Shown piece by piece: positions 1 to 5,916 of a DNA stretch of 10,283 nucleotides. The position numbers were made by a program, and so were the translations under genes. Below the pieces are notes generated by a model. The model did not search any database. It was not told the origin of the DNA and saw nothing but the letters and a program-made list of their open reading frames with translations. Every line of letters begins with the position of its first letter. Within the stretch, counting starts at the first letter, position 1. Source of the DNA: Acholeplasmataceae bacterium UBA6190 (GTDB taxonomy: Bacteria; Bacillota_I; Bacilli_A; Acholeplasmatales; Acholeplasmataceae); NCBI GenBank assembly GCA_002422045.1, contig DITG01000077.1, positions 7,651 through 17,933 of the forward strand, given 5' to 3'.

Positions 1-2079
1 GAGAAGAAGGAATCTGTCCGTCAGGATCTCTTCAAAACGCTTGAAATCAGTCATGATCTGATCGAATACAGTCACTTGATTGATGAGAAACTACTCCTAA
101 GGGATTATCTCAGAGTCTTTTTCATGCATGTCGAGTCCTACATCAAACCCAAAGATTTCATCATCTATCTGAATAACGAATCACCGAATCTCTTCCACTA
201 TAAGAAAGAACGTCTCTACGATAAAACGATCATCACGAGTGTTTTGGAAGATACTATCGTGGATGTCGTGATGAAAAGCGGACATGAAATCATCGGTGAA
301 GCAGAATCTCTCAGATCTCCTAAAAACATCATCACTCAAAAAAACTATGAAAATGATGTGAAGTTCGTCTATGCATTCCCACTCGCTGATGAAGGTGTCT
401 TTGTCATCCACTTCGAAGAAGAGATCAAAGACCCAGGGATTCATTATGATCTCTTGAAGCTGATGGGTGCGATTCTATTTGCTCATCTCCAAGATGAAAA
501 GAAACTCTCCAAGTTAAAGACAGAAAACAGATATTATCAATCGGTCTTAAACGCCCCGATTCTGGCCTACAGGGAACACAGAGAAACGCGATCAACTTAC
601 AATGAAGAGGCGATGAAGCTCTTCGGGATAGAAAGGCATCTTCATATCGAACTCTTCTTAAGAGATGTGTCTTATGAGTACGTGAATCTCTACAAGGACA
701 CACTCAAAAAACTGATGATGAGAAGCGGTGAACAAAAAGAACTGCTTTACACATACCAAGAAAAGCATATCTTGGAAAAGATGTATTCACTCAAGATAGG
801 AGATGACATTGTCGTTATGAGCATTTTCTTTGATCAGACGAAAACGGTTGAAGAGACCAAAGACTTAATGGATAAGGCAACGGTAGATCCTGATACGGGA
901 TTATCGAATCTTTATCAGTTTCATCTATCATTTGCTGAAGAACTCAAGGATAAGGCAAGCCTCATCTTAATTGAGCTCTCTGAAGAACTGAAGCATATTT
1001 ACGGCACCGATAAGATCTTGAAGTTCTTCAAGGAATTCAGTCAGCATACGAAGAAATTCTTCAATGACGGGCATACGTACCGCTATGACTTCAATCAACT
1101 GGTGGTTGTGTTACCCTTCAACGATATCCGAAGTGTCACCAAAGTCGTCAAAGACTATGTGAGATACCTTGAACACTATGAATCGAAGATCTTGAAGTAT
1201 GAAAAGTTCAATGTCAACATGGGCATCCTCAGATACCCTGTTGTTACCGTTGAAAAAGACCCTGAAAAGATCATGCGATACTTAGATATCGCGCTTGAAC
1301 GAGCGAAGCGCGACAAAGAAGAAAAATATGTCTTTTTCGTTTACAGAGATTACGAAGACGAACTCTTCGAACAGACCGTCATCGATCATTTGAATGTCGC
1401 GATCGAGGAAAAGTCTCTCGGTCTCGTGTTCAATCAGATCACTGATGTGAAAAAGAACAGAGTCTGGCAGTATGAATCAGAACTTGCACTGTTGAATCTA
1501 TCGATTGACAATAAATATTTGTTACAGATTGCCAAAAAGAGAAACCGTCTGATTGACCTTGAACGATTTCATATCAGAAGAGTCTGTGAATTTTTAGTCG
1601 ATCTGGAAAAGCAGACCGAAAGACTCATCAAACTCACCATTCCGATTTCTAAGGAAACATTCTTGGATCCGACATTCAATCCTTTTGTCTTAGGACTCTT
1701 CAAGGAATACGGAATTCCTTATGAGTTCGTGAGAATCAAGTGCGATATGGATTTAAGAGCCAATCAATACGCTTCCCAGATCCAAGAACTGATTGATCAC
1801 GGGATTTCACTCGATACGACATCTGTTGACATGGCACTTTACTATCCATTCCATGCACTCCATATGGAGTATCGTAAAGAGTCCGTGAAATGGAATGGAT
1901 ATCTGACGCATCTGAAATCATTTTTGGATGGTTTTAATATGGCACTTGTGATCAGAGGGGTGAAGACCAAAGATCAGAAAGAAGCACTGGAGAGAATCGG
2001 TATTCAGTACATGGAAGGCCCTCTTTATAAGGAACTTCCCGCACCGACACTCATCCAGAAAATCAAGGAGACCTTATGA
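1..2079 (+). CDS. Degenerate GGDEF-EAL signalling protein with GAF/PAS-like sensor region, 5' end missing
   Basis: The frame is open from base 1 and codes like the rest, so the gene begins left of the window; the first possible start inside it, TTG at 76, has no ribosome site. At least 692 residues are visible. The order is a GAF-like region (about 130-510), a PAS-like region (about 530-840), a GGDEF-like domain (about 880-1345) and an EAL-like domain (about 1370-2070). The GGDEF fold is recognisable from D-x-D-T-G-L-S-N at 886-909 and from R-Y followed by L-V-V-V-L-P, but the signature itself reads D-F-N-Q-L (1087-1101). In the EAL-like part the signature is replaced by Y-E-S-E-L-A-L-L (1471-1494), the D-D-F-G loop reads L-D-T-T-S, and the usual terminal E-G-V-E-T / Q-G reads R-G-V-K-T / E-G. 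Neither cyclase nor phosphodiesterase activity is expected. A c-di-GMP-binding or purely protein-interaction role is inference. It is likely cytoplasmic; no membrane segment is visible. The next gene overlaps its stop by ATGA. Confidence 0.85.
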   Translation, partial: EKKESVRQDLFKTLEISHDLIEYSHLIDEKLLLRDYLRVFFMHVESYIKPKDFIIYLNNESPNLFHYKKERLYDKTIITSVLEDTIVDVVMKSGHEIIGEAESLRSPKNIITQKNYENDVKFVYAFPLADEGVFVIHFEEEIKDPGIHYDLLKLMGAILFAHLQDEKKLSKLKTENRYYQSVLNAPILAYREHRETRSTYNEEAMKLFGIERHLHIELFLRDVSYEYVNLYKDTLKKLMMRSGEQKELLYTYQEKHILEKMYSLKIGDDIVVMSIFFDQTKTVEETKDLMDKATVDPDTGLSNLYQFHLSFAEELKDKASLILIELSEELKHIYGTDKILKFFKEFSQHTKKFFNDGHTYRYDFNQLVVVLPFNDIRSVTKVVKDYVRYLEHYESKILKYEKFNVNMGILRYPVVTVEKDPEKIMRYLDIALERAKRDKEEKYVFFVYRDYEDELFEQTVIDHLNVAIEEKSLGLVFNQITDVKKNRVWQYESELALLNLSIDNKYLLQIAKKRNRLIDLERFHIRRVCEFLVDLEKQTERLIKLTIPISKETFLDPTFNPFVLGLFKEYGIPYEFVRIKCDMDLRANQYASQIQELIDHGISLDTTSVDMALYYPFHALHMEYRKESVKWNGYLTHLKSFLDGFNMALVIRGVKTKDQKEALERIGIQYMEGPLYKELPAPTLIQKIKETL

Positions 2080-3146
2080 GTTTAGAACAGCTCAAGCATT
2101 ATGTCAATGAAACCAAAAACGATGAGAAAAACAGTCATGGCTATCGTGCCAGAGCTGCTTTTGTCATGCTTGAGCATGTGGATCTGATGATTGACCGTTA
2201 TGAAAGTGAACTTCAAAGCGAAAAAGGCGCGATTTTGCTCGATGTGTTTGGTGTGCTGCAAGGACTCTTTGTCGCAATCGATGCCTTATATGATCTGGCC
2301 ATTGGACTCACGCAATATAAATATCACATCAACGTGAACTCAAATCCTACACTTCATGAACTGAAATTCATCAGAAATGATATTGTGGGTCATCCGACCC
2401 ACAGAACTTACCCGAATGGTGGGATGGGATTTTCGATTCTATCGACCGAGCACTTGTCGAAAGAACGGTTTTCTTATCATACCTATATCTTTGAAAAGAA
2501 CAATCTTGAAATCAAAACGAAAGATGTGTACATCAAACCACTTTTTGATGCGTATCACGTTGAAAAAGACATCATTTTAAATGATTTATACAAATTTATG
2601 ACCCATGAAGCAGGGACAACGTCGATTCCTGAAGATATCTATGTGTTCTATGAAACATTGAACCTTGAAAGTTTGAAGGAAATCAAGCATGCATTCATTG
2701 AGACTTACGGCTTAGACGAAAAGTCTTCCAACCGTTTCATCTGGCGAATCGGACTCTTGGAAACGCTGATCGATTGGGATGTCGAAGAAAGCAGTTTGAA
2801 GGAAGCTGTCCTTTATATGTCTAAACTTCAGGCATCGAAGCTTTATGATATCGCACTTGACTTGGAGCATAGAACAGGTAAGGATTTATATACACCGATT
2901 CCATCCATCTTACAATCGTTTTTCAAGTTCATCCGGAAAAACGAAAAGATTGCCATGCCGCTTTTGAATAACTTGCATGACTACATGCATCCCTTATTCA
3001 AATCCGATGTATTAGCCTTAATGGCACTCAATCCTCCCAAAGAAGCAGCGAGACTGATCCGTTTCATCAAGGAACAAACCGATGAAAACAAGGTTTACCT
3101 GATTGGTTCGATGATGCGTTCATATCGTCAGAGAAATCCTAGATGA
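2076..3146 (+). CDS. HEPN-like protein of unknown function
   Basis: This is a 356-residue soluble, largely helical protein that I cannot assign to a named family. The ATG lies inside the ATGA overlap with the upstream gene and has AAGGAG (2065-2070) five bases before it, so the start is well supported and translation is probably coupled. Residues about 25-110 look like a HEPN four-helix domain: a long hydrophobic helix around residues 51-80, then I-R-N-D-I-V-G-H with R100, N101 and H106 (2373-2393). That matches the R-polar-x4-H motif of HEPN ribonucleases and related helical domains. The remaining roughly 240 residues are helical with no motif I recognise; they end in a basic tail (R-Q-R-N-P-R). 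HEPN domains occur in RNase toxins, abortive-infection proteins and nucleotide-binding accessory proteins. Pairing with a degenerate c-di-GMP protein suggests a sensor-effector or scaffold-partner relationship, which is inference. The coding call is certain; the HEPN call is moderate. Confidence 0.8.
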   Translation: MSLEQLKHYVNETKNDEKNSHGYRARAAFVMLEHVDLMIDRYESELQSEKGAILLDVFGVLQGLFVAIDALYDLAIGLTQYKYHINVNSNPTLHELKFIRNDIVGHPTHRTYPNGGMGFSILSTEHLSKERFSYHTYIFEKNNLEIKTKDVYIKPLFDAYHVEKDIILNDLYKFMTHEAGTTSIPEDIYVFYETLNLESLKEIKHAFIETYGLDEKSSNRFIWRIGLLETLIDWDVEESSLKEAVLYMSKLQASKLYDIALDLEHRTGKDLYTPIPSILQSFFKFIRKNEKIAMPLLNNLHDYMHPLFKSDVLALMALNPPKEAARLIRFIKEQTDENKVYLIGSMMRSYRQRNPR

Positions 3147-3168
3147 TTTATCTGTTATGTGTTATAAT
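3140..3168 (+). promoter_or_regulatory. Promoter with extended -10 for the 65-residue protein gene
   Basis: TATAAT lies at 3163-3168 and is preceded by TGT (3160-3162), an extended -10. The -35 position 17 bp upstream (TAGATG, 3140-3145) is weak, which is tolerable with an extended -10. It overlaps the stop codon of the upstream gene and gives the small gene independent expression. Confidence 0.65.
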
Positions 3169-3176
3169 GTTTAAGT

Positions 3177-3183
3177 GAGGTGA
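3177..3183 (+). promoter_or_regulatory. Ribosome binding site that selects the ATG at 3190
   Basis: GAGGTGA is a 7-base match to the complement of the 16S 3' end. It abuts the ATG at 3184 with no spacer but sits 6 bases before the ATG at 3190. The second ATG is therefore the likely start. Confidence 0.7.
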
Positions 3184-3189
3184 ATGAAC

Positions 3190-3387
3190 ATGGCTTGGAG
3201 TAATGAAACATATCTAATTGGTGAAAAAGTAAAAGTCGAAAACGAAAAAGGTTTTGGCGTCATCACAAGAATTGATACCGTCAGAGGACTCATTTATGTC
3301 CTTTACAAACGGATGAGAGAAGAAGCATATCCTTATCCTGAAGCACTCGATCAAGGCAAACTAAAACCAGAAGTGAGACAAAAGTAA
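3190..3387 (+). CDS. Small conserved-looking hypothetical protein (65 aa)
   Basis: The gene encodes 65 residues beginning M-A-W-S-N-E-T-Y. An in-frame ATG at 3184 would add two residues, but it touches the ribosome site GAGGTGA, so 3190 is chosen. The sequence alternates short hydrophobic and charged stretches (G-E-K-V-K-V-E-N, G-F-G-V-I-T-R-I-D, G-L-I-Y-V-L-Y), a pattern expected of a small beta-barrel such as an SH3- or KOW-like fold. It has no signal peptide or membrane segment. I do not recognise the family, and the fold suggestion is inference. It stands alone, with its own extended -10 promoter upstream and a terminator that includes its stop codon, so it is a single-gene transcript. 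Coding is supported by promoter, ribosome site, terminator and codon use like the neighbours. Confidence 0.75.
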   Translation: MAWSNETYLIGEKVKVENEKGFGVITRIDTVRGLIYVLYKRMREEAYPYPEALDQGKLKPEVRQK

Positions 3388-3409
3388 ACACAAACGTGTT
3401 TATTTTTTT
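3385..3409 (+). terminator. Rho-independent terminator overlapping the stop codon
   Basis: A perfect 7-bp stem, TAAACAC (3385-3391) with GTGTTTA (3396-3402), encloses the loop AAAC and is followed by seven T (3403-3409). The TAA stop forms the base of the stem. The stem is AT-rich and thus weak, but the layout is textbook. Confidence 0.8.
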
Positions 3410-3421
3410 ATGAAACATGGA

Positions 3422-3443
3422 TATCCTAATCATTCATAGGATA
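3422..3443. repeat. Short inverted repeat between terminator and glucanase promoter
   Basis: TATCCTA (3422-3428) and TAGGATA (3437-3443) are perfect 7-bp arms around an 8-base loop. No U-tract follows, so it is not an obvious terminator. It lies about 34 bp upstream of the -35 element of the next gene and could be a regulator site or chance. Confidence 0.4.
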
Positions 3444-3456
3444 CATATAGAAACGA

Positions 3457-3498
3457 GACTCATAGACTCATAAAAATTGTAGCAAGACGAAGTCTATG
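3457..3498. promoter_or_regulatory. Operator-like repeats spanning the glucanase promoter
   Basis: GACTCATA occurs twice in tandem (3457-3464, 3465-3472) directly before the -35 element. CATAGACT across their junction (3461-3468) is matched by its inverted complement AGTCTATG (3491-3498) just before the -10 element. The two 8-bp half-sites are 30 bp apart centre to centre, close to three helical turns, and flank the -35 element. This suits a dimeric regulator or looped operator. The protein that would bind is unknown. Confidence 0.45.
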
Positions 3499-3505
3499 GT
3501 ATGAT
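3477..3505 (+). promoter_or_regulatory. Promoter of the GH16 lipoprotein gene
   Basis: The -35 TTGTAG (3477-3482) and the -10 TATGAT (3500-3505) are separated by 17 bp, with TGG before the -10 making it an extended -10. The ribosome site AGGAGGT (3521-3527) lies downstream, five bases from the ATG at 3532. Confidence 0.75.
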
Positions 3506-3531
3506 AAGTTCACATTCAACAGGAGGTTCAG

Positions 3532-4692
3532 ATGAAAAAATTACTTTTGCTGTTCATGTCTTTAGGCTTTCTAGTGTTTTTATTCTCTTGTACAACGGAA
3601 CTGCCAGAAGATTCCATCATCGGAGAACTCCCCCTTTTCAGCGGGCTTTCTGATGTCACATCTTATGTGGGACAATCATTTGATCCCAGATTTGGGATTA
3701 CTGCAATCGATTTTGAAGATGGAGATCTCACAGATCAAATCAATATTATAGGCTTGGAAAATGTTCCGCTTTCTGAAGGGATACTGACAGCAACAGGTGT
3801 GTTTACCCTGTCATATATCATCATCGATAGTGATATGAACTCTGTCACTTCAATTATTTCACTCACGGTTTTAGAGTCTACAGCAATGAATGAGTGTGAT
3901 GTTGAAAGAGAAGGATATGTCCTGACGTGGTGCGATGATTTTTCCGGTACTGGCAGTCGTCTCAATGCTAGAGGCGTTGATCTCGATAAATGGGGTTTTC
4001 AAGTGGGCACAGGCTCACAATACGGTTTGACCAATTGGGGAAACAACGAACAACAATTTTATCGAAGTGAAAATGCAAGAGTCACCATGGGACAACTGGT
4101 GATCGAAGCCAAGAAAGAAATATTTAGTGGCATGCAATATACATCATCGAGGTTATTTACACAAAATACATTTTCTCAAACGTATGGCAGATTTGAGGCG
4201 TTGATTCGTTTACCAAGAGGCGAAGGGTTATGGCCAGCATTTTGGCTGATGCCTAAGAATAGTGTGTATGGAGGATGGGCAAACTCCGGTGAAATTGATA
4301 TCATGGAAGCCAGAGGCAGATTACCTGGTGAGGTAACCTCAGCACTTCATTTTGGTGGTTCATGGCCCAATAATCAATACACATCCAGACGCTATACATT
4401 CCAAAACGGACAAACCATTGAAGAAGACCATTTGTATGCTGTTGAATGGGATGAAACCGAGATTCGTTTTTACGTGAATGATATTTTATATCATACTCTG
4501 AGACAGTGGTCCAGTACTGGTTATGATTACCCAGCACCTTTTGATCAACCGTTTTATATCATCATGAATCTTGCTGTCGGGGGTACTTTCGATGGCAATC
4601 GATTACCACCTGCATCACTGTTTGATAATCCCGTTGAAATGGTCGTATCCTATGTTCGTGTCTATCAAAGAGTTGCCAATGAAGTCTCTTAA
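3532..4692 (+). CDS. GH16 endo-beta-1,3-glucanase (laminarinase-like) lipoprotein
   Basis: This 386-residue secreted enzyme is predicted to cleave beta-1,3-glucans such as laminarin at the cell surface. Residues 1-20 are a lipoprotein signal: M-K-K, a leucine-rich core and the lipobox L-F-S-C with C20 as the lipidated residue. Residues about 38-115 match an Ig-like DUF5011-type domain (F-D-P-R-F-G-I-T-A-I-D-F-E-D-G-D-L-T). Residues about 125-383 are the GH16 domain, with W-P-A-F-W-L-M-P and the catalytic G-E-I-D-I-M-E: E254 nucleophile, D256, and E259 acid/base. The active site is complete and the domain is of normal length. No carbohydrate-binding module or neighbouring glycan transporter is visible, so the gene stands alone. 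It has its own promoter, operator-like repeats and terminator, which suggests separate, perhaps substrate-dependent, control. Specificity within GH16 (laminarinase versus lichenase) is inferred from overall resemblance. Confidence 0.92.
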   Translation: MKKLLLLFMSLGFLVFLFSCTTELPEDSIIGELPLFSGLSDVTSYVGQSFDPRFGITAIDFEDGDLTDQINIIGLENVPLSEGILTATGVFTLSYIIIDSDMNSVTSIISLTVLESTAMNECDVEREGYVLTWCDDFSGTGSRLNARGVDLDKWGFQVGTGSQYGLTNWGNNEQQFYRSENARVTMGQLVIEAKKEIFSGMQYTSSRLFTQNTFSQTYGRFEALIRLPRGEGLWPAFWLMPKNSVYGGWANSGEIDIMEARGRLPGEVTSALHFGGSWPNNQYTSRRYTFQNGQTIEEDHLYAVEWDETEIRFYVNDILYHTLRQWSSTGYDYPAPFDQPFYIIMNLAVGGTFDGNRLPPASLFDNPVEMVVSYVRVYQRVANEVS

Positions 4693-4711
4693 CCGAGACT
4701 TTTTATTTTTT
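4682..4711 (+). terminator. Rho-independent terminator of the GH16 gene
   Basis: AAGTCTC (4682-4688) pairs perfectly with GAGACTT (4695-4701) around a 6-base loop that contains the TAA stop. A T-rich tract with a single A follows (4702-4711). The left arm lies inside the coding sequence. Confidence 0.8.
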
Positions 4712-4798
4712 ATGCCTGATGAAGATGATATCAGTCTCACACCTCACTAAAACAGTTCTCTAAACTTTAAGATGAGAAATTTATGCAAGCAGGATGTC

Positions 4799-4843
4799 TT
4801 TTTTCCATCATTTGACTGAAGCAGTATGAAAAGATGGAAAAAA
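4799..4843. repeat. Perfect 11-bp inverted repeat over the namA promoter
   Basis: TTTTTTCCATC (4799-4809) and GATGGAAAAAA (4833-4843) are perfect inverted copies separated by 23 bp. The right arm covers the likely -35 hexamer (4835-4840). No U-tract follows the right arm, so an operator is more likely than a terminator. Confidence 0.55.
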
Positions 4844-4863
4844 CATGCTAAAATAGATATAAT
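4835..4863 (+). promoter_or_regulatory. Promoter of the namA-like gene
   Basis: The -35 TGGAAA (4835-4840, four of six) and the -10 TATAAT (4858-4863) are 17 bp apart. A second -10-like TGC-TAAAAT at 4846-4854 is an alternative. This is probably the only promoter before the following four genes, since no terminator separates them. Confidence 0.65.
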
Positions 4864-4876
4864 AACACGAGAATTT

Positions 4877-4882
4877 GGGAGG
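4877..4882 (+). promoter_or_regulatory. Ribosome binding site fixing the namA start at 4892
   Basis: GGGAGG lies 9 bases before the ATG at 4892. An upstream in-frame ATG at 4826 lies before the -10 element and has no such site, so it is rejected as the start. Confidence 0.8.
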
Positions 4883-4891
4883 TTTTTATCC

Positions 4892-5893
4892 ATGTTGTTC
4901 GAATCGTATCAATTAAAAAACATGAAACTTAAAAATCGCGTGGTCATGCCACCGATGTGTATGTATAGTGCAGATACTTTAGGGTTTGCCAATGACTTTC
5001 ATTATGTCCATTATGCTTCAAGAGCAATCGGTGGGGTAGGTCTTATCATCCAGGAAGCAACAGGCATTTTGCCGAATGGGAGAATCTCTGAAAATGATTT
5101 AGGGATCTGGAGTGATGATCATATTCCGGGATTGAAGAAGATTGTCGACCTGATTCATGCAAACGGATCCGTTGCCGGCATTCAAGTCAATCATGCCGGC
5201 AGAAAAGCCAAAGTGAATGGGAAAATATTCGCCCCATCTGCTTTAGGTTACAGCAACGATTATGAGATGCCTCATGAAATGAGCAAGAAAGATATCAAAG
5301 ACGTGATCAAGGCGTTTGCTGAAGCAGCAAGACGCGCAGATCAGGCAGGTTATGATCTTTTAGAACTCCATGGTGCACATGGCTATTTGATTTTTCAATT
5401 CTTATCTCCGATTTCCAATCAGAGAACTGATGAATATGGCGATGGCAAAGTTTTCTTAAGAGAAGTCATGGAAGCAGTCACAAAAGTTTGGCCAAAAGAA
5501 AAAGTGTTATGCCTCCGTATTTCAGCAACCGAATATGTTGAAGGTGGTGTCACCCCTGAAAGCATTTCAGAGATGATCAATTCTGTGAAAGATTTAGGAT
5601 TAGATCTGATTCATGTGAGCAGTGGTGGTAATGTGCTTGTTAAGATCAATGCATATCCAGGATATCAGTTAGGACTTGCAGAAAGAGTTAAAGAATTAAC
5701 AGGACTACCTGTCATTGGTGGGGGACTGATTAGTGATATCGTTTTGGCAGAACATGCAGTAGCATCGAAAAAATGTGATTTGGTCTATTTGGGCAGAGTG
5801 TTACTCAGAGAGCCTTATTTTGTACTGAATCAAGCAAAAGAAGTGGGATATGATATTGAGTATCCTAAGGCGTATTTGAGAGGGAAAAAATAG
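4892..5893 (+). CDS. namA: Old Yellow Enzyme, NADPH dehydrogenase NamA/YqjM type
   Basis: This is a 333-residue FMN-dependent ene-reductase that uses NADPH to reduce alpha,beta-unsaturated carbonyl compounds and some nitro compounds in the cytoplasm. The family member YqjM of Bacillus subtilis is of almost the same length. Visible hallmarks are P-P-M-C-M-Y-S with C23 (the redox-tuning cysteine of the YqjM class) and Y25; Q98 in Q-V-N-H-A-G-R-K; the substrate-anchoring pair H160 and H163 in E-L-H-G-A-H-G-Y-L; R209 in L-R-I-S; and the phosphate-binding end V-Y-L-G-R-V-L-L-R-E-P-Y-F. The start at 4892 gives the usual N terminus (M-L-F-E-S-Y-Q-L) and follows GGGAGG. The promoter carries an 11-bp inverted repeat, so control by a dimeric, perhaps electrophile-sensing, repressor is plausible but inferred. 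No terminator follows, and the next gene starts 23 bp later. Confidence 0.9.
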   Translation: MLFESYQLKNMKLKNRVVMPPMCMYSADTLGFANDFHYVHYASRAIGGVGLIIQEATGILPNGRISENDLGIWSDDHIPGLKKIVDLIHANGSVAGIQVNHAGRKAKVNGKIFAPSALGYSNDYEMPHEMSKKDIKDVIKAFAEAARRADQAGYDLLELHGAHGYLIFQFLSPISNQRTDEYGDGKVFLREVMEAVTKVWPKEKVLCLRISATEYVEGGVTPESISEMINSVKDLGLDLIHVSSGGNVLVKINAYPGYQLGLAERVKELTGLPVIGGGLISDIVLAEHAVASKKCDLVYLGRVLLREPYFVLNQAKEVGYDIEYPKAYLRGKK

Positions 5894-5902
5894 GGATATG
5901 AT
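5845..5902 (+). repeat. 10-bp direct repeat at the namA / AT-rich operon junction
   Basis: GGGATATGAT occurs at 5845-5854 inside the 3' end of namA and again at 5893-5902 starting on the last base of the namA stop codon, 48 bp apart. It lies exactly where base composition drops. I found no matching third copy at the right side of the operon, so a role as an attachment or insertion scar is unproven. Confidence 0.35.
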
Positions 5903-5907
5903 CATTT

Positions 5908-5913
5908 GGGGGA
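5908..5913 (+). promoter_or_regulatory. Unusual GGGGGA ribosome site of the NERD gene
   Basis: GGGGGA stands four bases before the N-terminal gIveN... rather context catttGGGGGAact-ATG; its first five G can pair with the anti-SD only with a G-U wobble. The same unusual site precedes the next gene (6770-6775) but not the genes of the left half, which use AAGGAG, AGGAGG or GGGAGG. Confidence 0.6.
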
Positions 5914-5916
5914 ACT

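Noticed and set aside
76..78. TTG as start of the first gene
   Set aside because: The frame is open to base 1 with normal coding content, and no ribosome site precedes the TTG; the gene is cut by the window edge.
4799..4843. Terminator reading of the 11-bp inverted repeat
   Set aside because: The T-run lies inside the left arm and neither strand has a U-tract after the hairpin; overlap with the -35 favours an operator.
4826..4891. N-terminal extension of namA from ATG 4826
   Set aside because: It spans the -10 element and adds 22 residues absent from the YqjM-type N terminus; GGGAGG points to 4892.
5875..5902. Promoter for the NERD gene (TTGAGA / TATGAT)
   Set aside because: The spacer is only 15 bp and the transcript would start at about 5909, inside the ribosome site, so it is unlikely to be productive.
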